From Aedoeadaptatus nemausensis (GTDB taxonomy: Bacteria; Bacillota; Clostridia; Tissierellales; Peptoniphilaceae): 64,000 nucleotides of DNA. The stretch lies in contig NZ_CAIJCS010000014.1 of the NCBI RefSeq assembly GCF_903819165.1, positions 1 through 64,000 on the forward strand, given 5' to 3'. A program made the position numbers and the translations under genes. Positions 44,564 to 53,788 of the stretch are shown piece by piece. The notes beneath the pieces are model-generated. The model was not told the origin of the DNA and searched no databases. It saw only the letters and a list, made by a program, of their open reading frames with translations. Every line of letters begins with the position of its first letter. Position 1 is the first letter of the stretch.

Positions 44564-45496
44564 ATGACCTTTGAACATATACCGGTGCTGAAAAATGAAG
44601 TCATTGAAGGCTTGCATATTGATCCCCGAGGAGTTTATGTAGACGGCACCTTGGGAGGCGGGGGACATAGCGGTGAAATTTTGCGCCGAATTCCCGAAGG
44701 GCATCTTATCGGAATCGATCAAGATGACGCCGCGCTCCAAGCGGCGGATCGCCATTTGGCGAGCATCGGAGATAATTACACACTCCTTAAGGGGAACTTT
44801 GTAAATATGAAGGATCTCCTGGCTGCGGAAAACATCGAGAAAGTCGACGGAATTTTACTGGATATCGGTGTAAGCTCCCATCAGTTCGACACGGGAGAGC
44901 GAGGATTCAGTTATCGTTACGACGGACCGCTGGACATGCGGATGAATCCATCCGACGAATTAAGTGCGCGAGACATCGTCAATACATATGACGAAGATGA
45001 ACTTAGCCAAATCTTTTGGGAATATGGTGAAGAGCGTTGGGGGAAACGGATCGCCGAGTTTATTGTTGAGGAACGAAAAACCGATCCTATTGAGACGACT
45101 TTTGATCTCGTAGAAATCATCAAAAAAGCTATCCCCGGCGGAGCTAGGCGAGAAGGCGGCCATCCGGCAAAGAAGACCTTTCAAGCATTACGAATTGCCG
45201 TCAATCGGGAGCTGGATGTATTGGAAGAGGTCATTCCCGATGCGGTGTCTCTTTTAAAACCGAAAGGTCGGCTTGCCATTATCACTTTTCATTCCTTGGA
45301 AGACAGGATCGTAAAAAATGAGTTTAAATATCTCAATCAAGACTGCATCTGTCCGCCGCGCCAACCTATTTGTACCTGTGATAAAAAGCGGGAGATAAAG
45401 ATCATTACGAGAAAGCCCATTACCGCTACTGAAAAAGAATTGGCCGAAAACAATCGGTCTCATTCCGCAAAGCTGCGAATTGCTGAAAAAATATAG
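44564..45496 (+). CDS. rsmH: 16S rRNA (cytosine1402-N4)-methyltransferase
   Basis: A 310-residue SAM methyltransferase. It opens FEHIPVLKNEVIEGL, with GTLGGGGHSGEIL (SAM binding), LLDIGVSSHQFD, GFSYRYDGPLDMRM and the C-terminal ITFHSLEDRIVKNEFK; the Cys-rich DCICPPRQPICTC segment near the end is common in the family. Second gene of the dcw cluster, nine bases after mraZ. Confidence 0.96.
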   Translation: MTFEHIPVLKNEVIEGLHIDPRGVYVDGTLGGGGHSGEILRRIPEGHLIGIDQDDAALQAADRHLASIGDNYTLLKGNFVNMKDLLAAENIEKVDGILLDIGVSSHQFDTGERGFSYRYDGPLDMRMNPSDELSARDIVNTYDEDELSQIFWEYGEERWGKRIAEFIVEERKTDPIETTFDLVEIIKKAIPGGARREGGHPAKKTFQALRIAVNRELDVLEEVIPDAVSLLKPKGRLAIITFHSLEDRIVKNEFKYLNQDCICPPRQPICTCDKKREIKIITRKPITATEKELAENNRSHSAKLRIAEKI

Positions 45497-45509
45497 GGGG
45501 AGTGATATA

Positions 45510-45923
45510 ATGAAAAAGGTTCAGGCGCGACAAAATCGTCGCCGACCCATACCACGGAAAAAGAATCGTTCGATGTCCACTTCCGCCTGTATCGGCCTTA
45601 TGATTTTAATGTTATGTATTACGGGGCTCGTACAACTTAAGGTACAGACTCGCCTTGCAAATATTAATTCGGCAATCGATCGGCAAGTGAGAGCTTTGGA
45701 AGATATGGACAAGACGTATAAAGATATGACGGCGAGTTTGGATGAGATCAAAAATTCCGACGACATTATGCGAAAAGCTAAATTCCAGCTGGGCATGGTG
45801 TATCCGGATAATGATCAGGTCAAGTACATCGATGTCGCTATTCGGGAAAAAGATAATGATGTAAACGAAAATGTTTACCTAAATCCTGTGATCTCCGTGT
45901 TGCATATTTTCAACGGAAAGTAG
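45510..45923 (+). CDS. ftsL: Cell division protein FtsL-like
   Basis: A 137-residue bitopic protein: basic cytoplasmic N-terminus (KKVQARQNRRRPIPRKK), one membrane helix (about 26-43, IGLMILMLCITGLVQL), then a short coiled coil (INSAIDRQVRALEDMDKTYKDM) and a conserved-looking RKAKFQLGMVYPDNDQ segment, as in FtsL/DivIC proteins. Identity rests on topology and its position between rsmH and the division PBP. ATG 45510 has AGGGGG upstream; an earlier in-frame ATG overlaps rsmH. Confidence 0.8.
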   Translation: MKKVQARQNRRRPIPRKKNRSMSTSACIGLMILMLCITGLVQLKVQTRLANINSAIDRQVRALEDMDKTYKDMTASLDEIKNSDDIMRKAKFQLGMVYPDNDQVKYIDVAIREKDNDVNENVYLNPVISVLHIFNGK

Positions 45924-45932
45924 GAGACTTTT

Positions 45933-48278
45933 GTGCGAGAGCAGAAAATAAATCAGAACAAAAGAGTGAGAAAGAGAAAGAAGAATCATCGTTCTTTTGG
46001 TACGCGCTTTAAAAGTATGGACCGAAAGGCGGCACTACTGTATTCGATCCTTTTCTCGCTCTTTTTTATTTTGCTCATCCGCGTCGGTTATTTACAAACC
46101 GTCGAATCGGACAGTTTAACTCGGGACGCATTGGCGCTGGACAGTGCGCAGAACAAGAAAAATGCCCGCGGACTCATTGTGGACAGTAGCGGTAAAGAAC
46201 TGGTCTCCAATATCAGCAGATCGGATATTTACGTGGACACGGAAACACTTTTAAAGAGTAAAAACAGTGCTAAATATAAAGAGCAGTTGATCAGCATCGC
46301 GGGAAAAACGCTGGATATGACGAAAGAGGAAGCCGAGAAACGTCTGGAGAAAAAAGGCCACGTTCTTCTTAAAGGAAATGTGGATCGGTCCTCGGCTATG
46401 CGCGTTCGCGACACCGATATTCCCGGCGTCGTCGTGGAGGATTTTGAAGCCAGGTCCTATCCCTATAATGATCTGGCTTCCCTCATTATCGGCTTTACTA
46501 ATAAAGACGGAGAAGGGCGCTACGGACTGGAACGCTATTATAACGAGACCTTAAGCGGCAACAGTGCCATTCTTTCTTCTCAGGAAGATCCTTCTTCCGT
46601 CGTCGAAGGAGGAGGAAGTTTAAAGCTTACGATTTCCGAACCTTTACAACGAAAAACCGAGGAGATCCTCGACAATTATCGTGAAAAGAACCAAGCGAAG
46701 CGCATTACCGCCATCGTTCAGGAGACACAAACGGGCGCTATTGCCGCTATGGCTTCCACAGATGATTACAATTTAAACTACCCCTATCGACCGGCGACGA
46801 AGGCGCAAAGTGCCGTGTGGAAAGATCTTTCTCAAGAACAAAAATCCGAGATGTGGTTCGATAATTGGCGAAACTTCTCTGTAAGCGATACCTACGAGCC
46901 CGGCTCTACCTTTAAGACCATAACGGCGGCGGCAGCTATCGAAGAGAGCACGACCAATCCCAAGAAGCACTATTACTGTACGGGTTATGTTCGAGACATT
47001 CCGGGCATAACCATTACCTGTACCTCTCTGCCCAATCCTCACGGAGACATCACCATGGATAAGGCATTTGCGGAATCCTGTAATATCAGCTTCGTCAGTA
47101 TTGCAAGAGAGCTTTCAAAAGAGGGCATGCTAAAATATATCCGAGCTTTCGGTTTCGGTGAAAAAACAGGCATCGACTTGCCTGCGGAACAGGAAGGAAT
47201 GGTTCCGGAAAGTGAAGATAAGATCGGAGATGCGCGCCTCGCTACGATGAGCTACGGTCACGGCATTGCCGTCACGCCCATTCAAATGGTAACCGCCATA
47301 TCCGCCGTCGCCAACGGAGGCTATTTGCTGGAGCCCTATGTGGTCGATGAAATCACAGATGCGGCGGGAAATCTCGTGGAAAAACACGGCACCGTCGTAC
47401 GGCGACAAGTCGTGTCAGAATCTACGAGCAACACCATGCGTAATTTAATGGTGCAGGTAGTTGAAAAAGGAACGGGTAAATATGGTGCCGTGGATCGCTA
47501 TTTAATCGGCGGAAAGACCGGTACGGCGGATAAGGTATCGGAAACCGGCGGCTATGAAAAAGATAAATATATCAGCAGTTTCGTTTCCGTAGGGCCTATG
47601 GACGATCCGAAATATACGGTGCTGGTTATCGTCGAGGAGCCTGAAGGAGATTATTTCGGCGCCACCGTTGCGGCACCGATCGCTTCGGATATTATGAACA
47701 CGGCGCTCCGCAGCGCAGAGGTTCCCTATTCCGCGGGCATGAAAGAGAAACAGGCAAAAAAAGTCATCGTTCCCAATGTGGAGAACATGCTTCTCGAAGA
47801 TGCGGGCAAGGCGCTTACGGATGTAGGCCTGAAATTTAATATGGCCTCCGAAAATGTGGGAGCCTTCGGTATTGTAGAAAAACAAGCGCCCAAAGCGGGC
47901 ACGGAAGTGGACGAAGACACGATCGTTGATTTAAAAGTAGATCCTAACGATGCCAACCGAAAGAGTGTGCCGAACTTCCTCGGAAAATCTAAAGGCGAAG
48001 TTGAAAGACTGTTAGAAAATTCGAATATCGATTATATTATGGAGGGAGAGGGGACGGTTGTCTCCCAGGAACCCTTAGCAGGAGAAGAGCTTCAAAAAGG
48101 AATGAAAGTTCGCCTGCGCCTCGAAGAAAAGCCTTCATCCGATAAAGACAATAAATCCGAGGAGGAATTTGGAGCGGGAGAGGACCGCTCTAAAGATCGG
48201 AAAGATCCTAAGATGAAGACCTCTTCTACAAAGCAGAAGACCCAAGAGGCGAAAAACAAGAAAAAAAGGAGTCATTAG
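45933..48278 (+). CDS. Division-specific class B PBP with PASTA domains (FtsI/SpoVD-like)
   Basis: A 781-residue monofunctional transpeptidase that crosslinks septal peptidoglycan. Basic N-terminus and one membrane anchor (about 36-52), a PBP dimerisation domain, then the transpeptidase with all motifs intact: STFK in YEPGSTFKTITA, SCN in AESCNISFV, KTGT in IGGKTGTADK. Two C-terminal PASTA repeats follow (KVIVPNVENML and SVPNFLGKSKGEV). The tail after the second PASTA is an unusually long Lys/Asp/Ser-rich stretch ending KNKKKRSH. The start is GTG with TAGGAG upstream. Confidence 0.93.
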   Translation: MREQKINQNKRVRKRKKNHRSFGTRFKSMDRKAALLYSILFSLFFILLIRVGYLQTVESDSLTRDALALDSAQNKKNARGLIVDSSGKELVSNISRSDIYVDTETLLKSKNSAKYKEQLISIAGKTLDMTKEEAEKRLEKKGHVLLKGNVDRSSAMRVRDTDIPGVVVEDFEARSYPYNDLASLIIGFTNKDGEGRYGLERYYNETLSGNSAILSSQEDPSSVVEGGGSLKLTISEPLQRKTEEILDNYREKNQAKRITAIVQETQTGAIAAMASTDDYNLNYPYRPATKAQSAVWKDLSQEQKSEMWFDNWRNFSVSDTYEPGSTFKTITAAAAIEESTTNPKKHYYCTGYVRDIPGITITCTSLPNPHGDITMDKAFAESCNISFVSIARELSKEGMLKYIRAFGFGEKTGIDLPAEQEGMVPESEDKIGDARLATMSYGHGIAVTPIQMVTAISAVANGGYLLEPYVVDEITDAAGNLVEKHGTVVRRQVVSESTSNTMRNLMVQVVEKGTGKYGAVDRYLIGGKTGTADKVSETGGYEKDKYISSFVSVGPMDDPKYTVLVIVEEPEGDYFGATVAAPIASDIMNTALRSAEVPYSAGMKEKQAKKVIVPNVENMLLEDAGKALTDVGLKFNMASENVGAFGIVEKQAPKAGTEVDEDTIVDLKVDPNDANRKSVPNFLGKSKGEVERLLENSNIDYIMEGEGTVVSQEPLAGEELQKGMKVRLRLEEKPSSDKDNKSEEEFGAGEDRSKDRKDPKMKTSSTKQKTQEAKNKKKRSH

Positions 48279-48281
48279 TTT

Positions 48282-49238
48282 ATGTTTACAACTTTGCCAA
48301 TCAGTTTTGGCCTGGGACTTATTTTCAGTTTAATAGGGGGGCACTACTTTATCCCCATGTTAAGAAGGTTACACGCTGGTCAGGAAATTCGGGAAGACGG
48401 GCCCCAATCTCACCTGGTGAAGGCGGGTACCCCCACTATCGGCGGCATTATCTTTTTAACATCCGCTATTTTAGCTACCTTGGTAATCAAAAATTTAACC
48501 TATGAAGCGATGGTTTTATTTATCTCCACACTGGGCTTTGGCCTTGTGGGTTTTGTAGACGACTATTTAAAAGTCGTCCACAAGCGAAACCTGGGTTTTA
48601 CAGCGCGTCAAAAACTTCTGGCTCAAATCTTGATCGCCGTTTTACTCTATGTATTGATTCGCACATCCGACGGCTTATCCACGGCTATGTTGGTTCCCGG
48701 TAGAGGCACAACATGGGAAATGGGTATTATGTTTATTCCTTTCATTATTTTCGTCGTCGTCGGAACGGTAAACTCTGTAAACTTAACAGACGGTCTCGAC
48801 GGGTTATCTTCCTCAGTTACCATCATCGTCATGTTATTTTTCTCCCTCGTAAGTTATAAGATGGGTCGAACATCCATCACCCTGTTTTGTCTGGTAATGG
48901 CTGGAGCTCTTTTAGGATTTTTGTTCTATAATAAATATCCTGCAAAAGTATTTATGGGGGATACGGGCTCTTTGGCGCTTGGAGGTGCCGTCGTAGCGGT
49001 GGCCATTTTGCTCAATCTACCATTACTGCTTCCCATTTGTTGCGGAATTTATTTTATCGAGACTCTCTCTGTGATCATCCAGGTAGTTTCTTTTAAAACC
49101 AGGGGCAAAAGAGTCTTTTTAATGAGTCCCATCCATCATCATTTTGAGCATAAAGGAATGAATGAAGTTCAAATCGTCGGTTTATTTTCCATCGTCGAAA
49201 TTGTTCTTTGCGTGATCAGTTATTTCCTGATTTTTTAG
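48282..49238 (+). CDS. mraY: Phospho-N-acetylmuramoyl-pentapeptide transferase
   Basis: A 318-residue polytopic enzyme making lipid I from UDP-MurNAc-pentapeptide and undecaprenyl phosphate. Conserved: HLVKAGTPTIGGIIF, FGLVGFVDDYLKVVHKRNLG (Asp pair), NSVNLTDGLDGLSS, FMGDTGSLALGG and the HHHFE segment PIHHHFEHKG. About ten membrane helices. Four bases after the PBP gene. Confidence 0.96.
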   Translation: MFTTLPISFGLGLIFSLIGGHYFIPMLRRLHAGQEIREDGPQSHLVKAGTPTIGGIIFLTSAILATLVIKNLTYEAMVLFISTLGFGLVGFVDDYLKVVHKRNLGFTARQKLLAQILIAVLLYVLIRTSDGLSTAMLVPGRGTTWEMGIMFIPFIIFVVVGTVNSVNLTDGLDGLSSSVTIIVMLFFSLVSYKMGRTSITLFCLVMAGALLGFLFYNKYPAKVFMGDTGSLALGGAVVAVAILLNLPLLLPICCGIYFIETLSVIIQVVSFKTRGKRVFLMSPIHHHFEHKGMNEVQIVGLFSIVEIVLCVISYFLIF

Positions 49239-49247
49239 GGGTGTACT

Positions 49248-50555
49248 ATGAAAAACAAAAAGATATTAGTTTACGGCTTGGGGAAAACCGGCCTGAGCGC
49301 CATCGATGCTTTGGGCGACGATAATACGCTTTATGTCTACGACGACGATCCGTCCCACTTTGATCTGGCGGAAGGTCTTCCCGTGTACGACGGGGAGGCT
49401 ATTGATTTCGTCATCAAAAGCCCAAGCATTCCACTGGATCAAGGCATTTTGCCGGAATTGGAGGAGCGAGGAATCCCCGTACTTTCGGACATCGAAGTCG
49501 CCTACCGTATTTCCGAGTGCGAAAATTTTCTCGCCATTACCGGCACCAACGGCAAGACGACGGTTACGGATCTGCTCTACCATCTCTTAATTGACGGCGG
49601 GAAAGTGGCCTATGTGGGAGGCAATATCGGCATCGGCATTTTGCCCATTGCAAAGCGCGCCGGTAAAGACGATATTCTCGTCATCGAATGTTCGAGTTTT
49701 CAATTGGAAACCATCGACGAATTCAAACCGAAAGTGGCGATATTAACTAATATTACAGAGGATCATTTAGACCATCATAAATCCGTAGATTCTTACCGCG
49801 AAAGTAAAAAGAATATATATAAAAATCAAGGAGAAGGCGATTACTTAATTTTAAATATAGACGATCCTTATCTCGCCATGACGGGCGAGGAGCTGGAATC
49901 TCCTCTTGTAGTAAGCACGACGCCCATTCAACAGGACGGAGCCTACAGGGACGGGGATAAACTTTATCTCGTTTTAGGCGGCGAAACGATCTATTTAATG
50001 GATCGTGACGAGATGCTTCTCGTAGGCGATCATAATGTACGCAATGCGCTGGAAGCTTCCTTAGCTGCTTATATTATGGGCGTAGATGTAGAATCTATTC
50101 GCAACACCCTTATGTCATACCGCGGTAAAGATCACCGTATGGAGTATGTGGCGGCTATCGGAGGGGTGGATGCCTATAACGACTCTAAGGGAACCAATCC
50201 CGATTCCACCGATGTAGCTCTGGCAAGTTTCTCGCGGCCGGTACGTTTACTGGCAGGCGGTTACGACAAAGGCAGTGATTTTAAAGAACTCTTTAAGCGC
50301 CATCACGAGGGTATTGCCGGCTTATATCTTTTCGGAGAAACGAAAAGTATTATGGAAGAGGAGGCACGGGAAGAAGGCGTTCGGAATATTCATGTCTTTG
50401 AAACTATGGAAGAGGCGACGGAAGAAGCCTTGGACGACAGTGAAGAAGGGGACATTTTATTGCTGTCTCCGGCCTGCGCTTCATGGGATCAGTTTAAGAG
50501 TTATGAAGAACGAGGGGATCGGTTTAAAGCGTTAATTTTAGAAAAGCGGAGCTGA
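49248..50555 (+). CDS. murD: UDP-N-acetylmuramoylalanine--D-glutamate ligase
   Basis: A 435-residue Mur ligase adding D-Glu to UDP-MurNAc-L-Ala. N-terminal Rossmann-like KILVYGLGKTGLSA, ATP-binding ITGTNGKTTVTDL, ILTNITEDHLDHH with the catalytic acid/His, DHNVRNALEASLAA, and C-terminal VDAYNDSKGTNPDST. It is the only Mur ligase in this cluster. Confidence 0.95.
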   Translation: MKNKKILVYGLGKTGLSAIDALGDDNTLYVYDDDPSHFDLAEGLPVYDGEAIDFVIKSPSIPLDQGILPELEERGIPVLSDIEVAYRISECENFLAITGTNGKTTVTDLLYHLLIDGGKVAYVGGNIGIGILPIAKRAGKDDILVIECSSFQLETIDEFKPKVAILTNITEDHLDHHKSVDSYRESKKNIYKNQGEGDYLILNIDDPYLAMTGEELESPLVVSTTPIQQDGAYRDGDKLYLVLGGETIYLMDRDEMLLVGDHNVRNALEASLAAYIMGVDVESIRNTLMSYRGKDHRMEYVAAIGGVDAYNDSKGTNPDSTDVALASFSRPVRLLAGGYDKGSDFKELFKRHHEGIAGLYLFGETKSIMEEEAREEGVRNIHVFETMEEATEEALDDSEEGDILLLSPACASWDQFKSYEERGDRFKALILEKRS

Positions 50556-50562
50556 TGAGGCT

Positions 50563-51660
50563 ATGTCTCAAATTAAAAAATATGTAGATCCTGTGTTGCT
50601 GGCTTCCATCATCATGCTGCTTATTGTCGGCGTGTTCATGGTGGCCTCCAGTTCGTGGGGAGAGGGCCTGAAGGAATTCGGCGACGGAAGCTATTACTTT
50701 AAGCGTCATGTCGTATTCCTCGTTATCGGCATCATTGCCTGTATCGCCGGATACGGCACGCCACTTAAAATCCTCAGAAAATTGGCCATGCCCCTTTGGG
50801 TCTTCAGCATGATTTTATGTTTAGCCCTTTTTACGGGTATGGGCGTTACAGTTAACGGTGCTACTCGCTGGCTGGCCATTCCGAAAACTAATTTTCAATT
50901 TATGCCCTCGGATCTGCTCAAGTACACCTCTATTTTTTTTGTGGCTCATCTTTGCACGATTCACAGAAAAAGGGGGAGGCGTCAAGGTTTTCTACCGATA
51001 CTCTTCGTCATCGGCGTTTCGGCGGGGATCGTCGTCATCGAGGATTTTTCTTCGGCGAGCGTCATTACTATCAGTCTGATGAGTATGTTTTTTATTTCCG
51101 GCATGAGTTTCTCGGAACTGATCGCCATCCTTTCCTTAGGTGCGATGGGTATCTATGGGTTTGTCCTTCGCGTACCCTATCGTATGAAACGACTTACCTC
51201 CTTTTTAGATCCCTTCGACGATATAGGGAATACGGATTGGCAACTGGCCAATTCTCTTTATTCCATCGGCATCGGATCCATTACGGGAGTCGGTTATTTT
51301 AACGCCCATCGAACATTTAATCGTTTGCCGGAAGCATACAATGACTTTATCTTTGCGGTTATCGGTCAGGAATTCGGCTTGATCGGCTCTGTCGTCGTGA
51401 TCTTGCTTTTTGCGATTTTTATAGCGAGAGGCTTTCAGACGGTCAGAATGCAGAGAAAATTTTACGAAAAACTGGTAGCGACGGGGATCGTCGTATCCAT
51501 TGGATTTCAAGCTTTTTTTAACATGGGCGTCGCCGTGGGACTTTTGCCCGTTACGGGATTAACCTTACCCTTTATCTCTTATGGCGGTACCGCTCTCATT
51601 CTCGTAATGGGAATGAGCGGCATTTTACTCAGACTATCTGCGAAAGGAGCGTCACGTTGA
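50563..51660 (+). CDS. ftsW: SEDS-family glycosyltransferase FtsW/SpoVE
   Basis: A 365-residue SEDS protein with about ten membrane helices, which polymerises lipid II with its cognate class B PBP. Family signs: FMVASSSW at the first extracellular loop, GATRWLAIP, FMPSDLLKY, VVIEDFSSAS with the essential Asp region, and the C-terminal LLPVTGLTLPFISYGGTALI. Its location between murD and murG marks the division paralogue rather than RodA. Its stop overlaps the murG TTG start. Confidence 0.92.
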   Translation: MSQIKKYVDPVLLASIIMLLIVGVFMVASSSWGEGLKEFGDGSYYFKRHVVFLVIGIIACIAGYGTPLKILRKLAMPLWVFSMILCLALFTGMGVTVNGATRWLAIPKTNFQFMPSDLLKYTSIFFVAHLCTIHRKRGRRQGFLPILFVIGVSAGIVVIEDFSSASVITISLMSMFFISGMSFSELIAILSLGAMGIYGFVLRVPYRMKRLTSFLDPFDDIGNTDWQLANSLYSIGIGSITGVGYFNAHRTFNRLPEAYNDFIFAVIGQEFGLIGSVVVILLFAIFIARGFQTVRMQRKFYEKLVATGIVVSIGFQAFFNMGVAVGLLPVTGLTLPFISYGGTALILVMGMSGILLRLSAKGASR

Positions 51661-52754
51661 AAGTAATTCTCTCAGGTGGCGGCACCGGAGGCCATATTTA
51701 TCCAGCTTTGGCCATAGGTGAAGCGTTAAAAAATAAAGTAGAGGATGTGGACATTCTCTATGTAGGAAAAAAAGACAGCATGGAAGAGGAGTTGGCTAAG
51801 AAAGAAGGATTGAAATTTGCTCCTGTGCATATCAAGGGCTTTCCCCGAAAAAAAATCAACAAAGAGTCCATCCTCACTATGATGGAACTTTTACGAGGTC
51901 TACACGATGCGGGAGAGATACTGAAGGAGTTTGAGCCCGATGTGGTTATCGGTACAGGAGGCTATGTATGTGCGCCCATCGTACTGAAAGCCCAAAGAAA
52001 AAATATAAAAACGGTGATTCAGGAACAAAACGCCTATCCGGGAAAGACCAACCGCCTTCTGGCGAAGCGCGTCGATCTTATCGCATACAGCTTTAAGGAG
52101 GCGGAGCATTATTTTCCCGATCATGCTAAAAAGCTTTACACGGGTAATCCTATTCGCTCCAGCTTTCAGAAGGTACAAAGAGAAAAAGCGCTGGAAAATT
52201 TAGGTCTCGGGAATGAAAAATCCTTGGTACTTTCTTTCGGCGGTAGTGGCGGTCAGGAATCTACAAATGAAGCGATTTTAGAAATAATGGGACATTACAA
52301 AGAGCTTCCCTTCCATCTCGTACACATTACGGGGAAGGAACATTACGAAGGTTTTGTAGAGCGAATGCCTGAAGTCGACGAGAATTCCTATACTATTCTC
52401 GATTATTCTCATCAAATTCCGGAGTTTCTCGCCGTAGCGAAACTCGTGGTTGCGTCTTCTTCCGCCATGACCCTTGCAGAAATCAGTGCAATGCACTTGC
52501 CCTCGATCCTTATCCCCAAGGCTTACACGGCAGGTAATCATCAATACCATAATGCCATGAGTTATAAAAAAGCCGATGCGGCGGAGGTAATCGAAGAAAA
52601 AGATTTAAATGGACAGGTATTGCTCGAGGTCATGAAGAGGCTGCTCGATAATGAGGAAGCATGTCGAGCTATGGGAAATGCTGCCTATGGTCTTATTAAC
52701 CCTAAGGGAACGGAAGAAATTGTTGACGCCATTTTAGAGGTGGTGTCCTCATGA
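51657..52754 (+). CDS. murG: UDP-GlcNAc:lipid I GlcNAc transferase MurG
   Basis: A 365-residue GT28 enzyme completing lipid II. Motifs: VILSGGGTGGHIYPALAIGE, GTGGYVCAPIVLKAQ, IQEQNAYPGKTNRLLAKRV, LSFGGSGGQES, and the sugar-nucleotide site VVASSSAMTLAEIS with HLPSILIPKAYTAGNHQ. The start is TTG at 51657, with AAAGGAG before it and a stop-start overlap with ftsW; it overlaps ftsQ by four bases. Confidence 0.95.
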   Translation: MKVILSGGGTGGHIYPALAIGEALKNKVEDVDILYVGKKDSMEEELAKKEGLKFAPVHIKGFPRKKINKESILTMMELLRGLHDAGEILKEFEPDVVIGTGGYVCAPIVLKAQRKNIKTVIQEQNAYPGKTNRLLAKRVDLIAYSFKEAEHYFPDHAKKLYTGNPIRSSFQKVQREKALENLGLGNEKSLVLSFGGSGGQESTNEAILEIMGHYKELPFHLVHITGKEHYEGFVERMPEVDENSYTILDYSHQIPEFLAVAKLVVASSSAMTLAEISAMHLPSILIPKAYTAGNHQYHNAMSYKKADAAEVIEEKDLNGQVLLEVMKRLLDNEEACRAMGNAAYGLINPKGTEEIVDAILEVVSS

Positions 52755-53695
52755 CGGAGAAAAGGCGGAAGAGAAAGAAAAAGCTCAAGCGGAAATATCG
52801 CAATCGCCGAATCCTACTTGTCGTCGTTTTAATCGCGATTATCGCCGGCGGATGCTTTTTGTTTTCATCTCTTACGGCTACTCAGGAAGTGGCGATCTCA
52901 GGAGCGAAGGTTGTTCCGAAGGCGACCATTCGCCAAATCACAGACGATTATGTAAACAAAAGTTACCTCACAATGGATAGGAAGAGCCTGAAGAATCGCT
53001 TGGAGCAATTACCTTATGTAAAAAGTGCAGACATCGGCCTTTCCTTTCCTCATACCTTAACCGTCTCAATAAAAGAAGAGGTGCCGTCTGCTCAGCTTTA
53101 CAGCGGGGACGGATATATACTCGTTAACGAAAATTTTAAAGCTCTCGCTAAGACCAGATCCTATGACACGAGTCTTCCGAAGATTACGGGAATCCCCACA
53201 AGAGGGGTCAAGCTCGGTCAGGTAGCTCTTAAGGAAACGGGTAATGAAAAGAAGATTGCCATGATTCAAGCTCTCTTTCTTTCTGAAATAAAAAAGGATA
53301 TCAATACACTGGCCATATTGGATCGAGGCGTAAAGATTTCATTTTCGGATGGAACCATCGTTCATATTCAAAGTTTTAACGATGCCGAATATAAGGTAAA
53401 ACAACTTGAAGAAATTCGCAAAGAGATGAAACTTAAAGATGAAACTTATCGCGAGATTTATCTGGATCAGGGAGATCATCCCGTTGCGGTAAAACCCTCT
53501 TCCATGGATGAGGATTTAAGCGATGAAGAAGTCGACGGGCAATTGGAAGAAGGGAATACATCTCAAACTAAAAATAAAAGCGAAAAGATGGAGAAAGAAG
53601 GAGAAGAATCCTCAAAAAAAGATTCTAAAAACAATGAGGATGAAGAGAATAAAGAACAAAAACGCAGTGCCGAGAAAGAGCATGAAACGAGGTAG
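52751..53695 (+). CDS. ftsQ: Cell division protein FtsQ/DivIB
   Basis: A 314-residue bitopic division protein: very basic N-terminus (KRRKRKKKLKRKYRNRR), one membrane helix (about 23-40), POTRA domain (EVAISGAKVVPKATIRQI) and beta domain (LPYVKSADIGLSFPHTLTVSIKEEVPSA) through about 235. From residue 240 the sequence becomes a low-complexity tail rich in Glu, Lys, Asp and Ser to the C-terminus, longer than usual for DivIB. Last gene of the mraZ run; ftsZ has a separate promoter. Confidence 0.88.
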   Translation: MTEKRRKRKKKLKRKYRNRRILLVVVLIAIIAGGCFLFSSLTATQEVAISGAKVVPKATIRQITDDYVNKSYLTMDRKSLKNRLEQLPYVKSADIGLSFPHTLTVSIKEEVPSAQLYSGDGYILVNENFKALAKTRSYDTSLPKITGIPTRGVKLGQVALKETGNEKKIAMIQALFLSEIKKDINTLAILDRGVKISFSDGTIVHIQSFNDAEYKVKQLEEIRKEMKLKDETYREIYLDQGDHPVAVKPSSMDEDLSDEEVDGQLEEGNTSQTKNKSEKMEKEGEESSKKDSKNNEDEENKEQKRSAEKEHETR

Positions 53696-53706
53696 TACGC
53701 CTTTTC

Positions 53707-53735
53707 TTGACTTGTACTGATTTTCTCTATAAAAT
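53707..53735 (+). promoter_or_regulatory. Promoter of ftsZ
   Basis: TTGACT and TAAAAT with a 17-bp spacer, about 53 bases before the ftsZ ATG; TAGGAGG is the ribosome site. Confidence 0.7.
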
Positions 53736-53788
53736 GTAATAAATTGATTTGATTTCATGGCTTATGTGCGCGAATTAGGAGGATTTAA